DNA of 64,000 bases from Crocodylus rhombifer. Taxonomy: Eukaryota > Chordata > Crocodylia > Crocodylidae. Shown piece after piece: positions 23,950-35,207 of this stretch (its first letter is position 1; each line of letters begins with the position of its first letter). The notes below the pieces were generated by a model that was not told the DNA's origin, made no database searches, and saw only the letters and a program-made list of their open reading frames with translations. The translations under genes were made by a program, and so were the position numbers. The stretch lies in contig JAVSML010024258.1 in NCBI GenBank assembly GCA_038503035.1, positions 1 through 64,000 on the forward strand. Reading direction: 5' to 3'.

Positions 23950-24880
23950 AGACACCTAAAGCCTTCCAGGCAAGGGTGACAAGAATGAAGCAACTCCCTT
24001 GGTCTCATTTGCATCTGAGATGGAACCAGATGACAACTCATTAAATTGGGAGATGGAACAGGAATGCACCTTCATTAGCATTTAGGATGGAGAAGAGAGA
24101 TTCCAAAGCAAGGACTGCACTGAATTCTGGGATCAAAAAAGCAGAGGAGCACTGTATGATGGGGAATCCTTGCTCCAAATGCTAATCAACCCACATCTAC
24201 ACACACCCAGCATTTATCAGAACAATTCTAGTAATGACTCCTCTACTGGTATCCAAAACACTAAGTCTTCCTGTCTGTATTGTGAGTGCCCTCAGAGTAA
24301 TGCCACCTATAGCCAGCAATGATCAATTTCTATTATCCAGCATATGAACCATTGTTTACCCCTAAACAAACCTAGTGGTCTCCCTTGAGCCATTGTTAGA
24401 TCTCTACAAAAACCCCTACACAAGCTCAAGTTTCTGTCCTGGTGCTTGGATCCAAAGCTGCACCAGTTGCATTCCTTTTCTGCCTGGACTCTCTCCATTG
24501 ATTGTGCTGAGGATTCTGCCTGTCTTCCAGCTCCAAAAACACCTGGGAACCTAAACTAGTTCAAGCTTTGCTGAGTGGTGAGACCCCAACTCTCTCTCTC
24601 TCTGACTCCAGGAACCTGACTTTTATTCTCTTACTTCAGGCACAGCTTTCTAAACCTGACTTTTGTTAATCATATTCGAGCTAGACTTCCTCAAAACCCT
24701 AACTGAAGCTATGAAATATTGTAACTGTTTATTTGTTTCTCTCTTGTATGGCTATTACTACTGGTGTCAACATAAGTTCATATACCTGGCAATAAATAAC
24801 TTTTATGGTCAAGCTGGTTGCTATACTTTGTCTATGAACCTCGCCTACTCTTTCTTCCCCTTGAACCCCCCTTCCCCATT
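23950..24880. mobile_element. LTR-like sequence beyond gag
   Basis: This is where the 5' LTR of the minus-strand retrovirus should lie, but its direction is ambiguous. On the plus strand a weak TATA-like CTACAAAAACC (24406-24416) and AATAAA (24791-24796) are present. On the minus strand CATAAAAG lies near 24800 and AATAAA near 24730. A CT run (24592-24603) sits in the middle. No primer-binding site was recognised. Confidence 0.3.
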
Positions 24881-24985
24881 TGCTCTGCAGCAATACTTCT
24901 TTTACCTATGCCAAAGATCCCTGTAGTGCCCAAAACCACAGTGGGGTCTGCTCATCAAGGGGGTTACTACTAGTACCATTGTGAC

Positions 24986-25350
24986 ATGCTGAGTTTTGAG
25001 GCACATGAGGGTATCAGCTGAAAGTGCTGACTGGAAAGTGCTGATCAGACCCAGCCTGCTCAAATATATTCTGTTACCATGTGTGTATGTGTGTCTAACT
25101 ATTACTGTCCTAATGAACTGAGTTAAAGGCACATGAGGGTGTCAGCCTATCAAGGCTGAATAGTCCAGCCTGACTCAGATATGCTCTGTTAACCTGTATG
25201 TTTGTGTCTGCCTGCATTTTATTGTTTCCCTGATGAACTGAGTTCAAGGCATATGAGGGTGTTAGCCTGTCAATGCTAAATAACCCAGCCTGGCTCAGGC
25301 GCATCCTGTCAATCTGTGTGTGTATGTGTGTACATGTGTTTGACTGATTC
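24986..25350 (-). repeat. Tandem repeat, about 120-129 bp unit, three copies
   Basis: The word GCACATGAGGG(T) recurs at 25001, 25130 and (as GCATATGAGGG) 25250, giving spacings of 129 and 120 bp. Each unit continues with a GTCAGC-CTGACTCAG-type body and a TG-rich tail. The minus strand is open across two units, but the translation simply repeats. Its position upstream of gag, in retroviral sense, fits U3 enhancer repeats of the missing 5' LTR. This is inference. Confidence 0.75.
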
Positions 25351-28300
25351 AGTGGTTGGAGGAACCCAGCCCCACTGAAACTTAGTACTGCAAGATAGCT
25401 CCACTGGGGGTAAGGACTTGCAGAACAGAGACATACAGCTCTGTATAGAAACACAAGTAACAGAAGCAGCACATTGACAGAATTACAGAGACCCCCAGAA
25501 ATGTACCCCTAATAAATGAGCACACCCCAAAGTGACGGGCAAATATGGTAACAGTTGAGCTAGACGGACTCTCCTGGGGCCCCTGCAATGGACCTCCATT
25601 CCATTTAACCCAACTCTCAGTAAAACCCCTGAGGTAACCTGGACCCCACACACACAGAGGAAAAGCCTCTGAACCTGCTGCCATGCTACTGGGGAAAGGT
25701 ATAAGACAAGGTACGATAGCTGAGCCAGCCCAAGAGAACCTAGTATGCTGCTAGGCCTTACCCTGTTAAGATGGGATGATCAGTTCCTCTCCAAATGTGT
25801 GTAAATCCTGCTGACTATTCCAAGATGTTAGACCCCAACTCGATGCAACACCTAATGACTAGAGAAACAATGGATCAATACCATCATGCATCACCTGCAC
25901 ACATTGCTCATCAACAGTTTTATTCAAAATGGAGGCAGCTTTGGACAAGTTCCAACAAATCAGGGAGCAGGCACGAACATTAGTTCTTTTTCCATATTTA
26001 TACACCTTGATTCATGCTCATTAACATTTACTCTACCTTTGTTCCACCCATGCTCCCTTCTATCCTAAATTCAGCCTCTGTTCACTGTTTATTTCATTAG
26101 CATGGAATTACCTATGCATTTCACTTACTTGCATGTCTTTTTGCTATGAGCACGTGGCTAAAACCCTGAGCCCTGCTTCTTTCAGTCATTTCCATTTTCT
26201 TGCTGATTTCTTCACCATCTCCAAGGTCTTGCTTCTGTTTTATCTCTGAACAATAGCCGGTGGTCTGCATCCTGTTTTTCTTACACAAAATGCTATTAAA
26301 TTGCTACATCTTACAACACTATTACATTGTTAGGAAAATGCTTGCCTAAGTATCTTGCAATGTTACTTTTAACATACCATTCTGCCTTGTGGTTAGCAGC
26401 TTTGCTAACCACAAAGGTAACCTAATAAAAGGTTATAGTCTTTTATTCAGCTGCAAATCCAATGCTCCCCAAGATCCAAATACTGTCACCCTAACACAAA
26501 GCAAAGTAGGAATCTTTCCAAACAATGGTCCTTTCTTTTATAGTTTATAAAAATCTTAGTATAACTTGTAAGTGATACATTTACATTTTTAACTCAATAT
26601 AATGATTTGTGTTTCAAAACCACATTATTTTCATAACTTTTACTATAAAATCTGAAAGGCCACTTTCTTTTGCATGGTCAAACCCAAAAAATAGAAATTC
26701 AAAATGTTCCCTTATAAAATATACTTGCCTGAAAGCTTCTATATTTCTGTTTGGAAATGTATGGAGATACAAATTAGCAACTGATAATAAATAACAGTTA
26801 TTAATTGCCTTGAGAAGTTATGAGATTATCAACAGACTTTCAAGGTTCTCTCACCAGTTCATTATGAAAGAAAGTGTTTGGACATTGGAGAACTTAAAGG
26901 AGCATACATCTGTGTATGTGTGTTATAACAGTAATTGCTGTTTAATAAATTTACACGCACTTGTAAAGATCCATGGTATAGAACTTCAAAGCTATTCTTC
27001 ATTGCTGATAATTTTTGACTCGGACAAGAATTTTTTTCTGTGGCTTATGGTCCTTGTCCTTCTACAACTTCATGTCTTTTTAATGTGCAGCTTTACAACT
27101 TCAATAAAGGGAAAGCCCTAGGCAAAAGTTGTTCATACTTAGAAAAGAGATTTCTTAAGATAACTCAATAGGGAATTCTAACAGTTTTTGGTACAAAGCC
27201 CAACCTCATGGTATTCTTACATGGATATAGGGTATAACATCTTTGCAAGAAAGATTTGAAACAAGGGTGGACAACTTGACTCATGGGTAACCCAAGTGGA
27301 ATGGGCTGCCAATTTGTGGCATATGACAGACCCGGGGGGTCTGCCAGATGCCACAAGCAGCTCAAAGGCAGATAGGGAAGGGACCAGAAAATAGGAAAGC
27401 AGTTTGGGAGACTGGAAACAGAAAAAAAACCAAGCAACAGATCTGGCAGGAAGCACAGGACAGGAAGCAAAAATCAGAGCAGATAATCAGACATGGGAAG
27501 AAGGTAGCGCTTGGGGAGAGAGTGAGGCTAATTTGTTGCTTGCCTGCCAAAAAGTCTGGCCCCTACTCATTTAAAACATGTCTATTTTTAAGTGAAATGT
27601 GACTGACCCTAATGTGGAGCAAATAAGAATCTTTTGTGTAGATTCTCTGGCTTCTCTAAACCAATGCTGGTAGATGCCACTGTTTCACTCATACTAATCT
27701 CCACATTTGGTGTCAGAAAAGAAATTCTACACTCCCCCACTCCCCATAGAATTTGACGTTTCAGATACAGTTCTTGTGGGTCAAGGTTTGAATTGAACAT
27801 TTGGAGATTCCTTGGGTTAATGATGGCCTGAGAACACAGAGGATTAGACACTGTCCAGCTCAAATTTGCTAACAGAACCTGCCTCTAGAGCCTATGTAGT
27901 AGAGTCACACATACCCCCCATGCCTTGTGTACCCCCAACCACATTAGCACCACAATTACTGCATTAATAACATAGGGCATTTTTACACATGTTCCAGAAA
28001 GCACGAGGGGGTGTTTTAATTAGCAAGGTCAGCTAATTAGAAGTCCCCAACCATCACAAGTATCAGCATCACCATGCTGAAAAATGGCAGTGGGGTGCTT
28101 TGAATTAAAACTCATTGAATGATACACATGATACTAGAATCTGCTGGAGTGTGTTAATTAACTGAGTCTGGTCCAATGCGCTGGATTTCCAATGTGTCAG
28201 AGCAGGATCCCTGCGCATGGAAAGGAGCTCAGAGTGACTTGGCACTGGTTTAACCCAAGGTTCTCAGTGATTTACCCTAGCTGGTTCCTAGCAGTGTTCC

Positions 28301-31080
28301 AGGAATTCATTCATGATGTATCATTACAAAGGTTGTCTTTACTTTCCACACTTCTGAACAAATTTTAGACTTCAGAACATTGTTATCAGAGGCATTTCAA
28401 TACATTCCTCACTTGCACTTGTTTCAGTAAGAGGCCAAGCCACTGGTGCACTGGAAAAGCTGTTCTTGCCCTTGAACTGTTTTAACAGTACAGTTGGTAA
28501 CCTGCAAGCCTTGTGCTAATATTTCCTTTTTTTTTTTTCATTCTGAATCATAGAATGCAGCAGGACTTGGAGTGTTATGGTCACAGTAGGTTGAAAAGGT
28601 CTGAAGTTTTCTGAACCAGAAATGCTGGTCTACATTATGGGGAATAGCCCGTAAGTTAGACCAGTTATTTGTAGTGCCACAGAACACCTACTATAGATGT
28701 CACATAGGGCAGACTGGGCAAAGATGGTATAGACCTTCCACATGAGAGAGCTGGCCTTTATGAAGCTATGAAAAAAGCTTGATACCAGAAGACAAGGTAG
28801 GTTTGGCACATAGAAGAAGTGTTGGTTGAATTAGGAAGACCTTAATACTGTGACTTATGAATAGGTGGTGGACATAACTAATGTGATTGAAAAGACAATT
28901 ACATTTCACTTTTTAAACTGTACAGGTGCCATGAATAGCACTAATGTGCCCATAATTTTCCCACAAAAAGAAGCAAATGCATGAGTAATGCTAATATAAC
29001 CTACACTCCTGAATAATACTTTTGTAGTTTAACATGTCTTACAGGAATTTGTCAACAAGAGGCAGATACCCATTATAACAAGTAATAAGGGTACCAGTGT
29101 CCTTTGTTATTTTAGGAAACCCTGCACCTGCCCTTTTCTACTATGGTATAGAAAAATCTATTTAGACATCAGGAGACATGTGATGGCAAGTAAAGTGCAT
29201 TTGTATTCTATGTAGATACAAGATAACAACAGTATAAATTTGGCAAGCAAATTGCTATATGGCATTTCATATACAAAGCTGTTTAGTTGGGACTCCACTA
29301 CCTATTCAGCTGTGGCTGTCTAGAGTTTATAGGAAAAGTTGCATGCTAACATCAGCTAAAAGAGATGAACAAAAATGAAGTCAGTTCCTTCCAGGAGAAG
29401 GATAAGTAATGTTAAAATTATAACAAGATTTTGCTGAACACTGCTCTGATGAGGAAAAGAATCCAAAGATTTTTGACCTGACCTAATGGTCTCAGAAGGC
29501 TTTTGAGTTAGTTGCTTTTAGGCACCAGCTCAAAACTAAAGGGTGTCAGAAATTTACTGATAAAACATTTCTGTCAGAAAATGCCAATCTGTAAACAAAA
29601 TATTATACAGGAACACATTCATTGTAACAAATTACTTGGCAAGCACATTCATCTGCCTGTCCAACTCTTCTATCTTCTCCCAACTATGCCATCAAAAAGG
29701 GCCAGTGTTTTAAGGCTTCTGAGGCACAGGAGCCCAAGAAGCACATTTTATGTCAGAAACTGACAAATATTCCCACTGTGGGAACTGGTTTGTGTTTCTA
29801 AAAACAAACATGACAGAATTTCACTTCTGCTGGCATAAAACAGCCCTATAGACTATTTTATAGGTTTTATTTAAAAAGAATATAAAACAGCCAGAGAAGC
29901 ATCTAAAAAAAGATATGACTAGAATAACTTCCTTTAGTTTTAGAAAATCTCAGTAAAAATGGAACAAAAAATGATAAAATTATGACCATGATTGAGAATT
30001 TATCAATAAATCAGTAAGATCAATTCATCCAATCACCAAATAAAGCAACAAACCAAATTGTTTCATGAGACTGACAAAAAGCAATCACTTTGTTTTAGCC
30101 ATATTGGAAGAACATAAAGAGAAACCAGATTACTTTCAGCTTACACATTCTAGCCAAATAGTGCACTGTTAAAAGAGACAGGCATCTGGAAGATTTAGCT
30201 GTTTCTTGTGTTTCAGCATCCTTTGTGGTCTGAGAATCTTGGCATGTTAATTAAAGTAATATAACCCTTTCTATTTTTATTTCTTGGGGGAGGGGGCGGG
30301 GAAAGGGGATGGGGTGGGGGCTGGGAAGTTTAACAAGCCAAGTTCCCAGTGTGACTACACTTTATCGCTTTCCTATTAAGCCTTATGTTTTGTTGTATTC
30401 CCATTTTCCTTCATGCAACAGTGTATCTCTCCCATGACTTAGCATACATTGGATGACTGTATCATACACAACCTTTTAAATACAGTATCTTATTTTAATC
30501 AACAAAATGTTCACCAACTAATTAAATAGTGTTTTCATGGTTTTAGGAAACTCTGAATAGGTGCCATCCCTGCATAGACATATAGACACAGTAAAATAAA
30601 GGTGAAAGTAAAGATTTTGAACAATGTATGCTTCTTTTCTTTGGCTCTGCTTTATTTCTTAGGTTCCCTCCAGCCCAACAGTTCCCCCTTCAGCACAGTC
30701 ACCTTCTCTTTAACCAGCTTCTTATACACCTTACATTTCTTTTTAAATTTATTTCTATGTGGTCCAGTTTAAATAATTCTTTCCTGTATGATACTGTATC
30801 GCATATTTCACTGAAGTCCACAGGAAATATACCACATACCCCTTGTCCAAATCCAAGCCTGAGTTTCCTTCCATCTGTATGTGCTTCCTCTAGCAAGCAA
30901 CCTTGGGCTTCTCAAGTATTTTTATTTCCCTTTTTTTTTTCAGGACAAGTAAATTGTCATTTAAAAAGAGAGCAACACAGCTCTACATTATCTATTTGCA
31001 TTAAAGTCCCAGGCAAAATGCTATTGCGTTGTTCAAGAAATGCAATAGTCGAGGCAGAGTTGATAATCCTGATACATTTT
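25351..31080. other. Long quiet non-coding stretch
   Basis: Mostly AT-rich with no protein motif, RNA gene or transposon recognised. 25351-25790 may still belong to the LTR region. 27280-27560 is locally GC-richer. T runs occur at 28529-28539 and 30931-30940, and a G-rich patch at 30286-30329 is listed separately. Confidence 0.4.
30286..30329 (+). other. G-quadruplex-type G-run cluster
   Basis: At least five runs of four or more G separated by one to three bases (GGGGG A GGGGG C GGGG AAA GGGG AT GGGG T GGGGG). It exceeds the usual four-run criterion for quadruplex folding. No gene or promoter signal is adjacent. Confidence 0.7.
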
Positions 31081-31089
31081 GGCAACAAA

Positions 31090-31350
31090 AGTTGATACTG
31101 GACTAAATCTTTACAGAGTTTGCCTATAAGAATGGAAGAAGTTCCCCTGGGTTAGACCACTGGTCCATTTAACTCAGTAACTCCAGAAGAAAAGAGATTC
31201 TTGAGAAAGAACATGTATGCATTTCCTATCCAGACTTCTGCATCTTCTGCCACTCTCCCCCTACAGAATTCTACAGAGAGCAAGGCTGAAACTAGAATCC
31301 TAGATCCTGACAGCTGCTGACAGACATGGAAAAAAAACAAAAAACAATGC
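31090..31350 (+). repeat. Decayed interspersed repeat
   Basis: The phrase CTGGGTTAGACCACTGGTCC (31148-31167), with flanks, resembles an amniote repeat that carries a 'gggtcagaccaatggtccat' core. This is recognition from memory of a repeat, not a database match. The rest is strongly diverged. Confidence 0.35.
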
Positions 31351-31499
31351 TTTATCAGAAAAGGAAGCATGCTAGTTCGACCTGGCTCCCCAGCATCTGT
31401 ATAAATCAGGTGATTTAGTGGGGATTTTAGAGAAAAGCACCAAAAAAGCTCTGCTGAATTGTATGATCTATGTAGACATTGGTTTAATCGGGTCAAACT

Positions 31500-34158
31500 A
31501 ACACAATGCCTCTTTTGAGCATGCTCTGCACTTGGCCCTGGGGTGCACTGAGCTTAAAGTGCTGTTTGTTTTTTTCCACATTTGTAAGCAGTTGACATGC
31601 TCAACTTCAGAATATCTGCCTGCAGGCTTGATCTTGGAGGCTTCAGAGTGACTTGGGACCTCCTCTACCTATTTAAGTCTTTCACAAGTAGCTGTATGAA
31701 CACAATGAAGGAAAGAGGAAATATTTTACTGTGTGCCTAAAATGTCTTCCATTTGAGCTCCTAACAAAATTATTTCCTCAATAAAACACATATCTTTTTT
31801 GTGATTTTTGTTCCAATGAAACAGATTTCTAAGTCTGTATAGTCTATAGTGCAGAAATGTTAAACATATAGCTCACAGTCTAAATCTGGCCCGCACAAGG
31901 GTGGATCCAGGGAGGTGCAATGGTTCACTTGATTCCTGCTCCACCAAAAATGTAAACCCAACTGCTTGGCTGGGACAGCAGCATTTCTAGTCAGGCAGTG
32001 CTGAGGGAGTCGCTTGACTTCATGGCCCCTTATATTCTACCAAATCCCTTCTAAACTCTTCATTTCACAAGCGTTGATACCTTCTTTTCTTTTTACTGGT
32101 CTTGGTATTCCACCAATCAAGCTATCATTTGTCCTGCAATTCTGCTTCTATTTCACAGCCCTACAGATTGTTTTCAGCTAAGTCCAATGAAGTTATATTT
32201 GTTTTTCTTCAGTCTTAAACTGAATGATGCAGCCTTAGACCCCTAGCATAATAGGAAAGCTTCTAGTTTATTTTTAACTGGAGAAGTGTGTTGTTTTTAT
32301 GTGCTGATACACCTCACCATCTACAACCTCTTTTCAAAATTCTAGATCTGCCCATGGGCCCACAAAACTCTTTCATCTGTTGGTAGATCATCAGAAGTTA
32401 AGGGCAGAGCCTACCACAGAATTTGGGGTCCCTGGACCAAGATTGACATGGCCACCAGCAGCAGCTCCCCAGCTCTGAGCTGTTGCCCAAATGTAGCCCA
32501 CTACTACCTCATACCTCCAGACCTATGTTGCTGCCTGGATGAATCTCCACACCACTGCACATCCCCTGTACTGCACTGCTGCCCAGCTACAGCACCACAG
32601 CAGCACATACTCCCAGCTCTATCTGGTCCCAGCAAAAGCTCCAGACTGCCGCATGCCCTTAGCTCCACCTGCTGCCCAGCCAGAGCCCCAGTGCAGCTAC
32701 CTGAATGCAGCCCCCTGCTGCAGCCTGCCCCCAGGCTGACATTTGCCACCCACCTAGACCCACACTCTCACCTGAACATAGTTCCACGTGAGTTGCTGCT
32801 GGCCCTATGTATCCAATCCAGGAGGAGCAGTCCGGATCTAGCCTAAGGTCTGGGTGAATTTGACACACCTGTTTGAGTTTATTTATTTGCAAAATTCGGC
32901 AAAAGTTATTTATTTCTTCTGGAGTGCTCGGGAGCTAGATAAAACCCAAAGTAAGTTAATATGTAGCTGTAAATTGGTAAGAAGATGGACAAGTAGCTCT
33001 CTAGAAATTAAATCAATGTAAAAGAGCATTTACTGAAGTATAAAAAAGTCTCTGGAACACTCATTACATTGAAAATATAATAGATTTCACTGATTAAAAA
33101 ATCACTTCCAAGTCACCTTAAAAAACTCATAAGCTACCTTCATGGTATCTTCACCGAGTATAACTCTGGATCATAATATGTAATCACTGTATCATGGAAG
33201 TTAAACAATTGCTTCTGACCAATAGGTTAGAAGAGAGTTTATACTTTTTTAATATCAATTACTAAGCATTCATCCAAGCATTTTCAGCAGCAGGCAAATA
33301 TATTATTTGCATATTTTTGTAGGATCTTAATTAACCCAAATACCCACCACCAAGGTGTTTATAAAAGAAATAATGAACACACACATTTTAACAGTTTTCT
33401 AGTCTGAAATATCTATTTTGCTATACTGAAATATTTTGGAAGACAAGCCCCTGGGGTTCATAACAAAAACATATGGAGCTGATAATTCTCTCAATTTCTG
33501 CTCTTCTACCAGACACTTAGAAACTGGCAAGTCCAGCTGTTTTAATGCACTGGTAATGACTAGACAGGTGTTTTATAATTCTCCCATACCTGCATGAGTT
33601 TATTTTTCCTCCCACAGCAGAGTAGGGAAACTGCCAAGATTCCCTCTTCTACATTTGACTGTAAGTAAATTCCTGTTGCTGATTAGACTTAGCACATTAA
33701 TTGGGAATTTAGGTTTGGTAAAGAATACCTTCTACCACACAAGGGCCAGTTGTTAAAGCAAACATTTCTACTGTGAGGTAATCTTACAGAACTAATACAG
33801 CATGTAGACAGAGCCAAACATTTTCTCTTTGCTAAATCACTCTTCTCAGTGGGCTACAGAGCATGGCCAGCATACAGGTTTTTTCCACAGATTTTAATTT
33901 GTGCTCAAGTATTCCTTTAAGAGGTCTGTCATGTGTATGTAGTTGACAAGGCAACTAAAACTGATGGTTGAGAAATATGCCCAACATAACTCTCTCATTT
34001 ATTAGCTTAGTGTCTGCCTGTTTCACAATTCTCTGTAACTTGGTTAACATCTACAAAACAGTGGGGGTTGAGCCAGAGATAAGAAAAATAATGACAGCCT
34101 ACCAAGCTCCCTCCAAAGCCACTGCAGGTACAATGAGACTATATTTACAATGCATCTA
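31500..34158. other. Non-coding stretch
   Basis: 31500-32440 and 32900-34158 are AT-rich with nothing recognised. 32440-32860 is GC-rich and Cys/Pro/Leu-coding in several frames with no domain. It has GCTGCTGCCCAG-type repeats and is probably an unidentified repeat. Confidence 0.4.
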
Positions 34159-34184
34159 ATAAATAGTAGGGCTGTGCAAAACTT
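34159..34184 (+). repeat. hAT copy 1 left TIR with target duplication
   Basis: ATAAATAG (34159-34166) precedes the terminal repeat TAGGGCTGTGCAAAACTT. The subterminal region to 34330 has repeated GATTCGG and AATC-rich words on both strands, likely transposase-binding repeats by analogy with other hAT elements. Confidence 0.85.
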
Positions 34185-34474
34185 CAAATTGTGATTCAAT
34201 TCGGAGAAGATTCGGACCAATTCAGAGGCCAAATCTCCAAATCTGAATCAAATCACTAGAAGCTTTAAAAATTCCAAATCGATTTGGAAAAGATTCAGAA
34301 AAGATTCGGTGATTCAGAGATTTGGAGGGAAGTCTTTCTGGGGAAACGGAAACTTAGAAGAGGCAGGAAGGGGAGCAGGGATGGGGGGAGGATTGACATC
34401 TCTAGCTGGCCAGTGAGTGTGATTTCTCTCTAACTGCCCTTCCAATCACTGTCTGGGGGAGGGACATAGAAACA

Positions 34475-34484
34475 GCATAAAAGC
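34475..34484 (+). promoter_or_regulatory. TATA-like box of hAT copy 1
   Basis: GCATAAAAG followed by CCTCTG. The same GCATAAAAG word occurs at the matching place in copy 2 (minus strand, 63151-63159), so it is conserved between copies and is a reasonable transposase promoter. It lies about 720 bases before the first ATG, leaving room for a long leader or intron. Confidence 0.45.
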
Positions 34485-35207
34485 CTCTGTCTGCAAGCTT
34501 GCTGTGCCTTTTGTGAGCTGGTTTGGAGTGGGCAACAGCATCAGAAAGGTACCGGCCTGCCTGGCTTGCTTCATAGTCAGTCAGTTGCCTGCTCCTTTTT
34601 GTTCTTAGAAAGGTTTGGATAGGATATAGCTTAGCTTAGCATAGTTTAGAATCTCTCTACTTAATAATTTTCCAATTCATTTCTTTCAATTTATATTTGT
34701 TTGTCTTTTTCTTTTCTTTTTTTTGCAAAGTTTAAAAAAAGAAAGCTCAGGGTCTTCCCTGGCAGTGTGATCCATCACTGTGCAGGGAAGCACACATTGC
34801 ACACACACACATAGAAGAAGAAAAATCTGATATTCATAGAAGAGATTTTATAGCTATTACATTAGTTATTAATATTATTAGCTATAGTTAGTTTTAATAG
34901 TTTACATACTGACTAAAGAGAACACAGAATAAGTCAGATAGAGATTAGGTACACTACACAACACAGAACAGTACAGTAAAGAAACACAACCCAGAAGAAA
35001 AAGAGGGAGAAGTCAGACAGTCACCCATTTAAAGTCAGGGCAGAGAGCACACAACCGAACAACAACAAAAACACACACCATATACATTATTAACAAGCAA
35101 TCAATAATAAAGCCACAGTCTACACAAAGTTAAGCAAACAAATCACACAAACTAAAAGAAGTCAGACAGACATACCTTTTGCAGCACAGGAAAGACTAAT
35201 ATGAAGC
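34484..35207 (+). other. hAT copy 1 leader region
   Basis: Contains GCTTAGCTTAGC-type short repeats (34625-34645), a CA run (34797-34812) and A-rich sequence. Parts match, in reverse, 62880-63150 in copy 2. No open frame with motifs. Confidence 0.5.

Noticed and set aside
24986..25350. CRISPR-like direct repeats
   Set aside because: Only three imperfect units of about 125 bp without spacers, in a vertebrate genome. It is a tandem repeat.
25110..25472. 120-codon minus-strand open frame with internal repeats
   Set aside because: It translates the tandem repeat. The repeated peptide mirrors the DNA units and has no family signature.
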